NCBI GenBank assembly: GCA_027307165.1
Contig: DAHUXM010000021.1
Location: 1 to 64,000 of the forward strand
From: Gemmatimonadota bacterium
GTDB lineage: Bacteria; Gemmatimonadota; Gemmatimonadetes; Gemmatimonadales; Gemmatimonadaceae
Direction of reading: 5' to 3'
DNA length: 64,000 nt
Shown: piece by piece, positions 18,655 to 26,695 of the stretch
Numbering within the stretch: the first letter of the stretch is position 1
How the letters are laid out: each line of letters begins with the position of its first letter
Translations under genes and position numbers: made by a program
Notes under the pieces: model-generated
The model's database searches: none
The model's input: the letters and a program-made list of their open reading frames with translations, nothing else
Told to the model about the DNA's origin: nothing

Positions 18655-19680
18655 ATGAATCGTCGTGCAATGGTGATGTGGCCAGTGTGGACGCTTGCGC
18701 TCGTTGCGGTCACATTGCTGTTGCTCAGCTTCCGCGCCGATCTCGACAAGGCCCACGTCATCCTCGTCTTTCTCCTCGTCATACTGGGTGCGAGCGCCGC
18801 CGGAGGACGGGCGCTCGGCGTGGTATTGTCGCTCGTCGCGTTTGTAATCTTCGATCTGGTGTTTCTGCCGCCGTACGGTACGCTGGTCGTCCGGAATCCG
18901 CTCGACTGGCTCGCGCTCGTAGCGTTCCTCGTCACCAGCCTCGTGGCCGCGCAGCTGCTGTACATGGCGCGAGCGCAGCGCGCCGCGGTCGAGCGGGAGA
19001 TGGCTGCGCGCGAGGGCGAGCGGCTCAAGGATGCGCTGCTCGCTGCAGTCTCCCACGATCTCAGGACGCCTCTCACATCGATCAAGGGCCTCGCGCACGA
19101 GCTATCGCAGGATGGAGACGAACGTGCGGCGATAATCGAAGAGGAAGCCGACCGGTTGAATCGCCTCGTTACCGACCTGCTCGACGCCGCCCGCATGAGT
19201 GCAGGGAATTTTCCCGTTGCTCCCCAGCCGAACGCGCTCGACGACCTGCTCGGCGTCGTCGTGCGACAGTTTGCCGGACGGGCGGACAGGAATCGCCTTG
19301 AAGTCTCTCTGGATCGTCCGGATGAACTCGTCATTGGCATGTTCGATTTTGTGCAGACGCTGAGAATCGTGACGAACCTGGTCGAGAACGCTCTCAAGTA
19401 TTCGCCAGTGGACGCGCACGTGCAGCTGTCCGGCGGCGCGGAGGGCGGGCGAATGGTGGTCCGCATTTCCGACCGCGGGCCTGGCGTGGCCGAGCACGGA
19501 GAGTCACGCGCGCTCGACACGGCATACGGCGACACGCGCAGCGTTTCTGCCGGGCTCGGACTTTCGATCGCGCGCGGTCTCGCTGCCGCACAACACGGCA
19601 GCGTGGATTACGAAGCACGCGCGGGCGGCGGAAGTGTGTTCACTCTCTTCCTGCCGCTCGCGGAGCCGGACGCACCCTAG
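18655..19680 (+). CDS. kdpD: KdpD C-terminal half: membrane (DUF4118) histidine kinase without the N-terminal sensor
   Basis: The 341-residue protein begins directly with the four-helix membrane domain of KdpD (roughly residues 8-105). It continues with the DHp helix carrying His134 in AVSHDLRTPLTSIKG, and a HATPase domain with NLVENALKYSP, DRGPGV and a GLGLSIARG lid. The KdpD and universal-stress domains that normally precede the membrane region are absent; they are encoded at 10536-11744. This is therefore a split KdpD. It follows kdpE in the same operon and should phosphorylate it. Confidence 0.92.
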   Translation: MNRRAMVMWPVWTLALVAVTLLLLSFRADLDKAHVILVFLLVILGASAAGGRALGVVLSLVAFVIFDLVFLPPYGTLVVRNPLDWLALVAFLVTSLVAAQLLYMARAQRAAVEREMAAREGERLKDALLAAVSHDLRTPLTSIKGLAHELSQDGDERAAIIEEEADRLNRLVTDLLDAARMSAGNFPVAPQPNALDDLLGVVVRQFAGRADRNRLEVSLDRPDELVIGMFDFVQTLRIVTNLVENALKYSPVDAHVQLSGGAEGGRMVVRISDRGPGVAEHGESRALDTAYGDTRSVSAGLGLSIARGLAAAQHGSVDYEARAGGGSVFTLFLPLAEPDAP

Positions 19681-19691
19681 CTGCTGTGTAG

Positions 19692-21272
19692 CTACTGTTG
19701 GCGGCGAGGGCCGGAACTGCCGTCGCCGTGCAGTATGCCCTCTCGCACCATTACTGCCTTCGCAGAGGCGTTCGGCGTCTCGGCAACTCTCACACGTCCG
19801 TTGGCGCCGTCACGCACTGCGCGCAGGCCGGCGAGCGCAAGCACGGCGTCGACCGGCATCGGCTCGCGTCCATCGATGTATCGCCGTCGGAATTCGTCGA
19901 ACGACTTGCCGCCACTCGCGCGACTGACTTCCGACCACCAGTTGCTGCTCGTGAAGCCCTTGCCGTGCTTGTAGGTGGTATTGTACAGAGTCCGCATCAC
20001 GGTATCGAGCGAGTTCGCGTTGTTGCTCGCATCGCGGATCATGATGTCGAGGAGAAAGCCTGCGAGGCCGCCCTTTGGATAGTAGATGCCGGCCATGCTG
20101 TTGGTGGGATCCACCCACACCGACAGCGAGGCATCACTCAATGACACGGCGCCCGCGTGGTCGGTCGCCATGATGTAGGCGGCCATCGCGTTGTAGAATC
20201 CGGCGCTGTCAGTGATTCCGCCGCGCACCAGTGCAACGTTAGCGTAGTAATCAGTTATTCCTTCGCTCACCCAGAGCCACCTGGTCGGCTGCGCGTCGCT
20301 ATAGCGGTACGGCACCATGTCCGCCGGCCGGAGGCGCTTCACGTTCCACGAGTGGAAGAATTCGTGCGAGAACAGGCTTGCAGGAGTCTCTTCGAGACGG
20401 GCAAGCGGTATCTCGTCCATCTGAGAATTCTGGTGCTCCAGTCCGCCCGCGTTGACGATGGTGTCGGCCACGAAGAAGATCGTGTAGTTCCTGAATTCAA
20501 CATCGCGGAACACCGCCATCTCGGCCGGGACGAATCTGTCCACCCATCCGAGAAAGCGTGTGCGGCGCGCGGGTGTCATTACGGAATCCGGATACATCGC
20601 AAGCCTGATCCAGTGATTCTGAACGTTGGTGCTGTCGATGGCAAAGCGACCCACGAAGAACGGCATGTCGACGAGATCGTGATACCGTGTGGCCGAAAAG
20701 GTGTTTGGTTGAGTCGACGGTGTCATCCCGGTTGCGACACGCCATGACGGCTCGGTATGAACGGTCACGCTCGCGCCCCATTCGAGGCTGCGACCTGCGG
20801 GATACATGAACAGATTGGTTCCGTTGAAGAACGAGAAATTCGGTTTCGTCCACGCAACCGCCCGATCGATCGTGTCGGCCAGATATTTGAACGATACCCG
20901 GATCTCGCCCGGCGCCCTGGGGATGATCTCCCACGTCTGGTAGTCGAGCATGTGCCACTCCAGTGGCGAGCCGTTCGACTCCGCGGTGAAGTCCGACACT
21001 CGGCGCGCGAACCAGAGCAACGTGTAGTGGCCGGGCGACCACGCTGGAAGCGTGAGCACCACCGGCTTGGTGCTGGCGGTTCGGAACGTCATGGCGACAC
21101 CGAGCTTGCGGCTTCCAACTGATGCCGAATCGGCGGTGACGTCGTAGTGAACCGCGGAGATTGGCGCGGAGACCAGGCTTACCTGTGACTGAAGCGTCGT
21201 CGCAGGAATTGCGGCAAGCGTACAGGCAGCGGTGGCAGCGAGGCTGCGCGCTGTGGCGCGAAGCAGGAACAC
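19692..21272 (-). CDS. M61-family (glycyl aminopeptidase-like) metallopeptidase, exported
   Basis: The protein is 526 residues when started at GTG 21272, which has a perfect GGAGG ribosome site five bases upstream and gives a clean signal peptide (MFLLRATARSLAATAACTLA). The zinc site HEFFHSWNVKR is at 303-307, followed by the WVSEGITDYYANV segment that supplies the third ligand. M61 enzymes usually carry a C-terminal PDZ domain; here only a short Arg/Gly tail follows the helical domain, so the PDZ seems lost or very reduced. It is predicted to be periplasmic and ends convergently with kdpD. Confidence 0.85.
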   Translation of the reverse strand: MFLLRATARSLAATAACTLAAIPATTLQSQVSLVSAPISAVHYDVTADSASVGSRKLGVAMTFRTASTKPVVLTLPAWSPGHYTLLWFARRVSDFTAESNGSPLEWHMLDYQTWEIIPRAPGEIRVSFKYLADTIDRAVAWTKPNFSFFNGTNLFMYPAGRSLEWGASVTVHTEPSWRVATGMTPSTQPNTFSATRYHDLVDMPFFVGRFAIDSTNVQNHWIRLAMYPDSVMTPARRTRFLGWVDRFVPAEMAVFRDVEFRNYTIFFVADTIVNAGGLEHQNSQMDEIPLARLEETPASLFSHEFFHSWNVKRLRPADMVPYRYSDAQPTRWLWVSEGITDYYANVALVRGGITDSAGFYNAMAAYIMATDHAGAVSLSDASLSVWVDPTNSMAGIYYPKGGLAGFLLDIMIRDASNNANSLDTVMRTLYNTTYKHGKGFTSSNWWSEVSRASGGKSFDEFRRRYIDGREPMPVDAVLALAGLRAVRDGANGRVRVAETPNASAKAVMVREGILHGDGSSGPRRQQ

Positions 21273-21473
21273 GTATCCTCCGGGACAAAACGCGATGTTT
21301 GCGCGACTGGTAGCAGGCGCCTGCATAATATGCAGCCGGTGCGGGGGCTTCGCCGGCGCATCGACCAATCGCGCGATTGCCGACCAGAGGGCGCAGAAAC
21401 TGCTCTCAAATAAGGTGAGCCAATGCGAGCCTGAACATCTCGCACTGGCAAGTCTTGCCCAAAGGAGTGCATC

Positions 21474-21674
21474 ATGTTCGATCCATACCCACGGCACGGC
21501 CATCGCACGCCGCAACAGATCGCCGAGGACACCGAAGGCATGTTCGAGCCGACGCGTCCATACCGGCGCGGGGACGAGCACGACGGCGGCAACGGTTCCA
21601 TGCACCGCGCTGCGAACAGCCCGGGCACCGCCGCCGAATCCAACCGACACCGGGGCGCATCCGAGCCGCGCTAG
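21474..21674 (+). CDS. Small hydrophilic protein, 66 residues, unknown
   Basis: An ATG is preceded by AAAGGAG with good spacing (bases 21461-21467), one of the best ribosome sites in this region. The product is charged and Gly/His/Arg-rich (MFDPYPRHGHRTPQQIAEDT then EGMFEPTRPYRRGDEHDGG) with no membrane helix or known motif, and is probably disordered. It lies alone between two minus-strand genes. I do not recognise a family; a chance frame cannot be excluded. Confidence 0.45.
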   Translation: MFDPYPRHGHRTPQQIAEDTEGMFEPTRPYRRGDEHDGGNGSMHRAANSPGTAAESNRHRGASEPR

Positions 21675-21680
21675 CGGAAA

Positions 21681-23057
21681 CTACATTCCGCTGGGATAGG
21701 TCTCCGGCTCGTCAGCAGAGACGCGCACGGGCATGTGCAGTGGGTCCACCGCACGAGTCTCATCGATGAAAAGCAGAGCATCGTATCTGCGAGGAACGAT
21801 AGTCGGTACATAGTTGCCGTAACGTTCCGCACGCGGATCGTACACCACGCCGATCGCACGATTATCCAGCGGCGCATCGAGCCCTTCAATGCCGCCGTCG
21901 TCGCTGCCGTCGAAGACAAATAGTGCGTCCCGGCCGTCTGTCCCGAGATGAACGAGATCCTCGACACTTCCGGCTCGTGCGTTCGGTACCTCCATCCTGC
22001 GCATCGGTGCACCCCACTCGCGGCCTGCGATGACGGTTCCGTGATGGGTTGCGAAGCCAGCCAGCACGACTCCTTCCGACTCGTGACTCTGTCGCACCAG
22101 CTGACCCACGTTCACCATGCCGGCGCGCGCCATGTCGGTGAAGCGGGCGTCGCCGACGTGCGTGTTGTGTTCCCATACGATTGCCTTGGCGCGGTCGCCG
22201 TGGTGACGCATCAGCCGATCCAGCGTATCGACCATGTGGTGATCGCGCACGTTCCACGACGTCGGTCCGCCGCGAACCATGGTCCTGTAATACAACTCCG
22301 CTCCGCGCGTTACGATCGCGTTCTGTTCCGCATTGAAATAGGCCTCGCGCCCGTCTTCGCTGAACTCGGGCGCTCTGGATCGTAGCTCACGCAATACACG
22401 AACGGTCTCGTCCTGACAGGACATCGGAACCAGCGCGGTCGCGCGCGCGTACTCCTGTACATCCTCGTTGAACGGTTCGAAGCAGTCGTACGCATTCCTC
22501 GCCATGCGCGCGAATTCGGGATCGACGCCTTCGAGATAATCGACCACCGCCGCCATTGATTCCCACAGCGAGTACACATCCAGGCCATAGAATCCCGTCT
22601 TCTGCTCGTCCGGCAGGCCTCGATTGTGCTCGTGCAGCCATTCCGCGAGTGCGACGATTTCGCGATTGGCCCACATCCACGTCGGCCATCGGTCGAACGC
22701 ATGCAGGACCTCCGCCGCACTCGCTCCCGAGTTCTGGTATCCCTTGACGAAGCGATTCACTCTATAGCAGTCCGGCCAGTCGCCCTCGACTCCTATGAAC
22801 GAGAACTGCTTCTCGATGATGAGCCGCTTGGACAGCTTGGTTCTCCACGTGTAGAACTCGCTGGTGCCGTGCGATGCCTCGCCGAGCAGGACGTATCGCG
22901 CTTCCCCGATTGCGTCGATCAACGGATCGAGATCATCCGGATTGGCCAGGGGCAGCGCTGCATCGCCAAGGGATTTGGTGAGCCCGCGCGCCCGGAAATC
23001 GGATTTGTGCACCGTAGGTGAGATCATCGGAGGCAGGGACGGAGCGTATTCACCCAC
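21681..23057 (-). CDS. Erythromycin-esterase-family protein
   Basis: The 458-residue protein shows the family core: LLGEASHGTSEFYTWRTKL near the N-terminus with the catalytic-site Glu and His, FIGVEGDWPDCYRVNRFV, a GFYGLDVYSLWESM segment and the HHGDRAKAIVWEHNTHVGDA segment. True macrolide esterases belong to this family, but many chromosomal members act on unknown esters or lactones, so resistance should not be assumed. The start is GTG 23057 or ATG 23027; neither has a strong ribosome site. Confidence 0.88.
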   Translation of the reverse strand: MGEYAPSLPPMISPTVHKSDFRARGLTKSLGDAALPLANPDDLDPLIDAIGEARYVLLGEASHGTSEFYTWRTKLSKRLIIEKQFSFIGVEGDWPDCYRVNRFVKGYQNSGASAAEVLHAFDRWPTWMWANREIVALAEWLHEHNRGLPDEQKTGFYGLDVYSLWESMAAVVDYLEGVDPEFARMARNAYDCFEPFNEDVQEYARATALVPMSCQDETVRVLRELRSRAPEFSEDGREAYFNAEQNAIVTRGAELYYRTMVRGGPTSWNVRDHHMVDTLDRLMRHHGDRAKAIVWEHNTHVGDARFTDMARAGMVNVGQLVRQSHESEGVVLAGFATHHGTVIAGREWGAPMRRMEVPNARAGSVEDLVHLGTDGRDALFVFDGSDDGGIEGLDAPLDNRAIGVVYDPRAERYGNYVPTIVPRRYDALLFIDETRAVDPLHMPVRVSADEPETYPSGM

Positions 23058-23191
23058 GGTGGAACCGGGGCGATATCGGCCTGTATGAAACTCTGTACCG
23101 CACTACATCACTTTCCTCGCATGAAGCGTGCAAGGGCAGGGTAGGCGACCGGTACGGTTCGCGTTCGTTCATCCCTCCACTCAAGGCTCAA

Positions 23192-23464
23192 ATGGCAACT
23201 GCAGGAATAATCGCCTTTGTGGTTCTTCTGATCGCGGTCCCGATATTTCTCGTAAATCGGGACATAGTCGCCCGGCGAACCCGGCACCGGCGCCATCGAA
23301 GCGCGTCACCGCTCCCATTCCTCTTCTTTCCGGCCAGAGATGAGAGCGATGTGCCGCCTCCTATACCGGCGTGGAATGGGCGGGCCGGCGGACTGCCGGC
23401 GTCGCGGCGCGCTCCTGTGCAGCCGGAGCCGCTTCTACCTGCTAATCGGTCGCTGGCGCCTTGA
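23192..23464 (+). CDS. Hypothetical small membrane protein, 90 residues
   Basis: ATG 23192 opens a frame with one N-terminal membrane helix (AGIIAFVVLLIAVPIFLV), a strongly basic stretch and a Pro/Arg-rich cytoplasmic tail. An AAGG element lies seven bases upstream. It overlaps the 3' end of the convergent thioesterase gene by 23 bases. No family is recognised. Confidence 0.4.
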   Translation: MATAGIIAFVVLLIAVPIFLVNRDIVARRTRHRRHRSASPLPFLFFPARDESDVPPPIPAWNGRAGGLPASRRAPVQPEPLLPANRSLAP

Positions 23465-23870
23465 CTATGGCTATCGTGCAGCGCGCCACGCAGACGGTAC
23501 GATCCTCCTCGTCAGCGATCCTGATCGACCACACCTGAGTCGTACGTCCAACATGAACCGGCTCGGCGACCGCCCGAACCGTGCCCTCTCGCTTGGAGCG
23601 AATGTGGTTTGCGTTGATTTCGACGCCGACGGCGGCGAACTGCGTCGGATCTATGTTCGCGAACGCACCGAGTGACGCGGTCGTCTCGGCCAGAGCGACA
23701 GATGCGCCGCCGTGGAGCAGGCCAAACGGCTGTCTGGTCCGGTCATCCACGGGCATCGTCGCAACGACACGCGTCGGCGTAAGCTCCAGTACCTCTATCC
23801 CAACCGCGTCCGGAAGTCCGCGGGTCCTCAGCGCGCGAAGCCAGGCGAGTCGGTCTGTTTGTTCAGGCAT
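23442..23870 (-). CDS. PaaI-type hotdog-fold thioesterase
   Basis: The 142-residue protein, started at MPEQTDRL, carries the signature QPFGLLHGGASVALAETTAS, in which HGG and the following Glu form the active site of PaaI/YbdB-like acyl-CoA thioesterases. It hydrolyses phenylacetyl-, benzoyl- or acyl-CoA type esters; the substrate cannot be deduced from context. A longer in-frame start (23921) adds an unlikely 17-residue extension. Confidence 0.85.
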   Translation of the reverse strand: MPEQTDRLAWLRALRTRGLPDAVGIEVLELTPTRVVATMPVDDRTRQPFGLLHGGASVALAETTASLGAFANIDPTQFAAVGVEINANHIRSKREGTVRAVAEPVHVGRTTQVWSIRIADEEDRTVCVARCTIAIVKAPATD

Positions 23871-23997
23871 GGTGAAAGCTACAACACCGGGTACGACGAG
23901 GTTTGGGACCGGAATTCGCACACGGGTCGAAGCGCTGACTTGTGCGACATTCAGGCGCCCACGGGGTAAGAGGAAGGGCGATTTGGAAGGAGGATAC

Positions 23998-24543
23998 GTG
24001 CAGCAAGGAATCTCGAAAATCGGCAGGTACGCCGCTCCGGCGTTTTGCGCACTCGCGCTCGGCGCGTGTTTTCATCCAGCCCCGCAGGAAGCCGCGGTTC
24101 CCTCGGGGAGCTACGGAGGTACCGTCGTTGCCTATCCCGTCGGCGGGTACGGGTACGACCCGTATGCCGGCTATTATGGCTACGGTTACGCGCCGTATGG
24201 GTTGCCGTACGGCTATGGCTACCCAGCCTACGTGTATGTGCGGCCGCCGGTCATCGTGACTCCTCCGGTATATCGCCGTCGCTCGCCCAATGGCAGTTTC
24301 CCGGGCCCCGGTCAATACGGGCTGCATCCGTGGAACGGCAACCCCAGAGTGGGCCAGCTGAGACCGCCGGCGAACGGCACGCCCGCGCTTCCGCCGAGCA
24401 CGGGACGCATTGCCCATCCAAGGCCCGTAGCGCCACCGCCGCCGCGGCCAACGGTCAACCAGAGGCCAGCGGCGCCTCCGCAGCGCATCGCGGTCCCCAG
24501 GCCCGCTCCACGCCCGCAGGAACGGTCCCAGCGCGGGCACTAG
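23998..24543 (+). CDS. Gly/Tyr- and Pro-rich lipoprotein
   Basis: GTG 23998 is preceded by AAGGAGG six bases upstream, which fixes the start. The 181-residue product has a lipoprotein signal with lipobox ALGAC. A Gly/Tyr repeat region follows (GGYGYDPYAGYYGYGYAPYG), and then a Pro/Arg/Gln-rich tail. The composition suggests an extended, surface-associated, non-enzymatic protein. No family function is known to me. A 24-bp perfect inverted repeat follows 20 bases after the stop. Confidence 0.75.
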   Translation: MQQGISKIGRYAAPAFCALALGACFHPAPQEAAVPSGSYGGTVVAYPVGGYGYDPYAGYYGYGYAPYGLPYGYGYPAYVYVRPPVIVTPPVYRRRSPNGSFPGPGQYGLHPWNGNPRVGQLRPPANGTPALPPSTGRIAHPRPVAPPPPRPTVNQRPAAPPQRIAVPRPAPRPQERSQRGH

Positions 24544-24563
24544 CGGAATTCCGCGGAAGCCGA

Positions 24564-24621
24564 GGCCTGAATCGAAATCGGCATCCCAGCCACGGCCGGG
24601 ATGCCGATTTCGATTCAGGCC
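24564..24621. terminator. 24-bp perfect inverted repeat, terminator-like
   Basis: Arms at 24564-24587 and 24598-24621 are exactly complementary, with a 10-base loop. It lies 20 bases after the lipoprotein stop and 6 bases beyond the end of the small minus-strand gene, so it could end transcription from both sides. There is no T-run on the plus side, so it may instead protect 3' ends. Confidence 0.65.
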
Positions 24622-24626
24622 ATCTG

Positions 24627-24743
24627 TCAGCGCCTCGAAGCGAGAGCGCTCAAGTAGGTGGCGGCCCAGGCCGCGAAGGCGACGATCAGCAGAAAGGGGA
24701 GCATGACCACGTCGCGGAGCTGATTGTGCTGGTGCGGGTGCAT
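24627..24743 (-). CDS. 38-residue membrane peptide with His-rich N-terminus
   Basis: On the minus strand an ATG opens 38 codons: MHPHQHNQLRD, then one hydrophobic helix (VVMLPFLLIVAFAAWAATYL) and a basic end. A GAGAG element lies four bases upstream. It is flanked by a strong inverted repeat downstream. No family is recognised; coding status rests on the clean helix and position only. Confidence 0.4.
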   Translation of the reverse strand: MHPHQHNQLRDVVMLPFLLIVAFAAWAATYLSALASRR

Positions 24744-24807
24744 GATCTCTCGAAAGGGGGTCTCACCCCAAGTATCGGAATCCCACCGCAAAACCATCAC
24801 CATCGGT

Positions 24808-25491
24808 TCACTGTCCGCGCTTGAGAGCCGCCAGGCTTGCGTAGACTCGGTCGGGATATGAATTCATCTCCCCGGTTCCATTGTTGTAGGCCGCCAGCGC
24901 GCGATCGTTGTCGCCGTGATGGCTCCTGAGGAATTCTCCGAAGATGTGCGCGCCGAAGCAGATGTTGACGCGTGGGTTGTGCAGCGACTTGGGCGTCATC
25001 TTGCCGCAACGCGACTCGTATTCTCTCCACGAGTCACGCTCCGGGAGCACCTGCATGAGACCTATCGCGCCAGCATGACTCGTCGCGCGTGGATTGAACT
25101 CCGATTCGGCGTACGCAATGGCAACCAGCAACTTGGGATTCACCCGCGCCTGTTCACCATATGTCTGAAATTCGCGCGCCCATTCAACTGCAGTCACTGA
25201 ATCGACGTGCTTGCGCGTCAGCATGCCCGCAAGCGTATCGCGCCGCAACTCGAGGCCGCGTTGCAGCATCGTCGGTGCAAATACGATCACTGGTGACATG
25301 GGAAGCGGCCTGACCGGAACGTGCGGAGCGACGTTCGCGATGAGCACGCCGCACGCAAGCAGCATCACCGGATAACTCACCGGCTTTGCATTGCGCAGCC
25401 TGCGTTTGATTGCGCTCGGCCGAGGGCCAGGGGTCCACGCGTCGGCAGAGTGAGGCAGCACCGACAACGGACCGCAGACGACCGGAATCAC
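24808..25491 (-). CDS. Lytic murein transglycosylase, SLT domain
   Basis: The 227-residue protein has an N-terminal membrane anchor (SYPVMLLACGVLIANVA) and a C-terminal SLT goose-lysozyme-like domain. The catalytic Glu is in AYAESEFNPRA, followed by AIGLMQVLP and RALAAYNNGTGE, which are the three family motifs. It cleaves peptidoglycan glycan strands in the periplasm with 1,6-anhydro product formation. The first 35 residues before the anchor are unusually long, so a downstream start is possible. Confidence 0.88.
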   Translation of the reverse strand: MIPVVCGPLSVLPHSADAWTPGPRPSAIKRRLRNAKPVSYPVMLLACGVLIANVAPHVPVRPLPMSPVIVFAPTMLQRGLELRRDTLAGMLTRKHVDSVTAVEWAREFQTYGEQARVNPKLLVAIAYAESEFNPRATSHAGAIGLMQVLPERDSWREYESRCGKMTPKSLHNPRVNICFGAHIFGEFLRSHHGDNDRALAAYNNGTGEMNSYPDRVYASLAALKRGQ

Positions 25492-25947
25492 AAGCAGCTG
25501 TTGCTCAGAGAGCGTCGCAGCACGAATGTGGTGCTGACAACTTCAACAATGTGTATCGACATCTGTGCACCCCGGGTTCAAGATCCGTGGACTTGCGAAG
25601 GAGCTTCCGCACGCAATCTAATGCGAGATTGTGTGCATCGTCTGTGCATTTCATACACATGCACAACCGATCTCTAACGCGGAATGCGTGCCACTACAAA
25701 ACTGTCGAGAACATGCGAATTGTCATTTCGTCGATGCTGATATTTGCGACATAATTCCCTAAAAAAAGACCACTTTGGGACACTACTGGATAACATCGCG
25801 TTAGTGGCTCACGAGGCACATGTTGCACCGTCGCATCATAAGAGCTGCTCTCCGGCTCACGACCCCATATCATGCATCGTGCCACAACGGCATGCGCGCA
25901 CGATTGGGCATGCCGGCGCAGGATGCCGCCATTGCCACCTGGCGCGG
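25492..25947. other. Gene-free, AT-richer interval
   Basis: This 456-base stretch has no convincing gene on either strand. Its first 280 bases are visibly lower in GC than the surroundings (near half), with repeated TGTGCAT elements around 25632-25660 and an A-run at 25761-25767. It may hold the promoter of the lytic transglycosylase gene or be decayed foreign DNA. Confidence 0.5.
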
Positions 25948-26658
25948 CTAATGACGTCTGCCCAGCGGCGTATTACGAAGCAGAAATCGTTTTATGTCCG
26001 GCGTGAATTCTTCGGACAAGTTACCTGTGGCGTAACTCAGCACGCCGGCAAGCGACAACATCATGGCGTGATGCGGGCTGTGCATGCGACGTGGCTCCCA
26101 GCTGTTCACAGCGAATCCAGTCACGACTGCGGCGGCGGCGCGCGACCACGCGATTCTGTGACTTCCGTCGTCGGTGCGCACGAAGAGTGTTTTGTGCAAC
26201 GCATCTTCGGTGCGTGCAGTGAAGCCGTTCCGCGTGGACCGCTCGAAACGCGGATCCTCGTGCAACAACGCGCCCACGCCGAACTCGACAGTGTGGCGAA
26301 CGACTCCGCCGCCGTACGCAGCAGCATCGCGTCGAGCATAACCGCTGATCCCGGTGCCCCATTCTCTGGGAGTCCGGCGCCATTGCGCGATCCCGGCAGC
26401 GTACGACGCGCCGAGTACAGTGCGAATGGAAAACGTCCTGTCAGAATAGAAGTCTGCTTTCTGCGCGAAGGTCATCGGACGCAGTGGTGCAGCGCTGTCG
26501 GTCGCTGCAGTGTCTGCGACGGTGCACGGAACGTTGCACTGGACGGCACGCACGGCGCCGGAATCGGCGTTGGTTGGATTTTGTGCGCGGACTCGCGACG
26601 TCGGTATCGCGAGACTGAATCCAACCAATAGCAGGACGCGGAGGGCGCGCGGGGGCAT
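25948..26658 (-). CDS. Exported hypothetical protein, 236 residues
   Basis: A signal peptide (ALRVLLLVGFSLAIPTSRVR then AQ) is followed by a Cys-containing linker and a domain with alternating small and aromatic residues, such as GASYAAGIAQWRRTPREWG, VEFGVGALLHEDPRFERS and MMLSLAGVLSYATGNLSEEF. I do not recognise a family with confidence. The Gly/Ala pattern would fit a membrane-associated or envelope protein. It lies between the gene-free interval and the M48 peptidase gene on the same strand. Confidence 0.65.
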   Translation of the reverse strand: MPPRALRVLLLVGFSLAIPTSRVRAQNPTNADSGAVRAVQCNVPCTVADTAATDSAAPLRPMTFAQKADFYSDRTFSIRTVLGASYAAGIAQWRRTPREWGTGISGYARRDAAAYGGGVVRHTVEFGVGALLHEDPRFERSTRNGFTARTEDALHKTLFVRTDDGSHRIAWSRAAAAVVTGFAVNSWEPRRMHSPHHAMMLSLAGVLSYATGNLSEEFTPDIKRFLLRNTPLGRRH

Positions 26659-26695
26659 CCATCAAAGGTAGCTACCCGCGCGCCACCCATCGAAC

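Noticed and set aside
19692-21650. M61 peptidase starting at 21650
   Set aside because: The first 126 residues look non-coding and GTG 21272 has a perfect GGAGG and signal peptide.
21681-23057. Macrolide resistance determinant
   Set aside because: The protein belongs to the erythromycin esterase family, but most chromosomal members have no shown macrolide activity and there is no mobile or resistance context.
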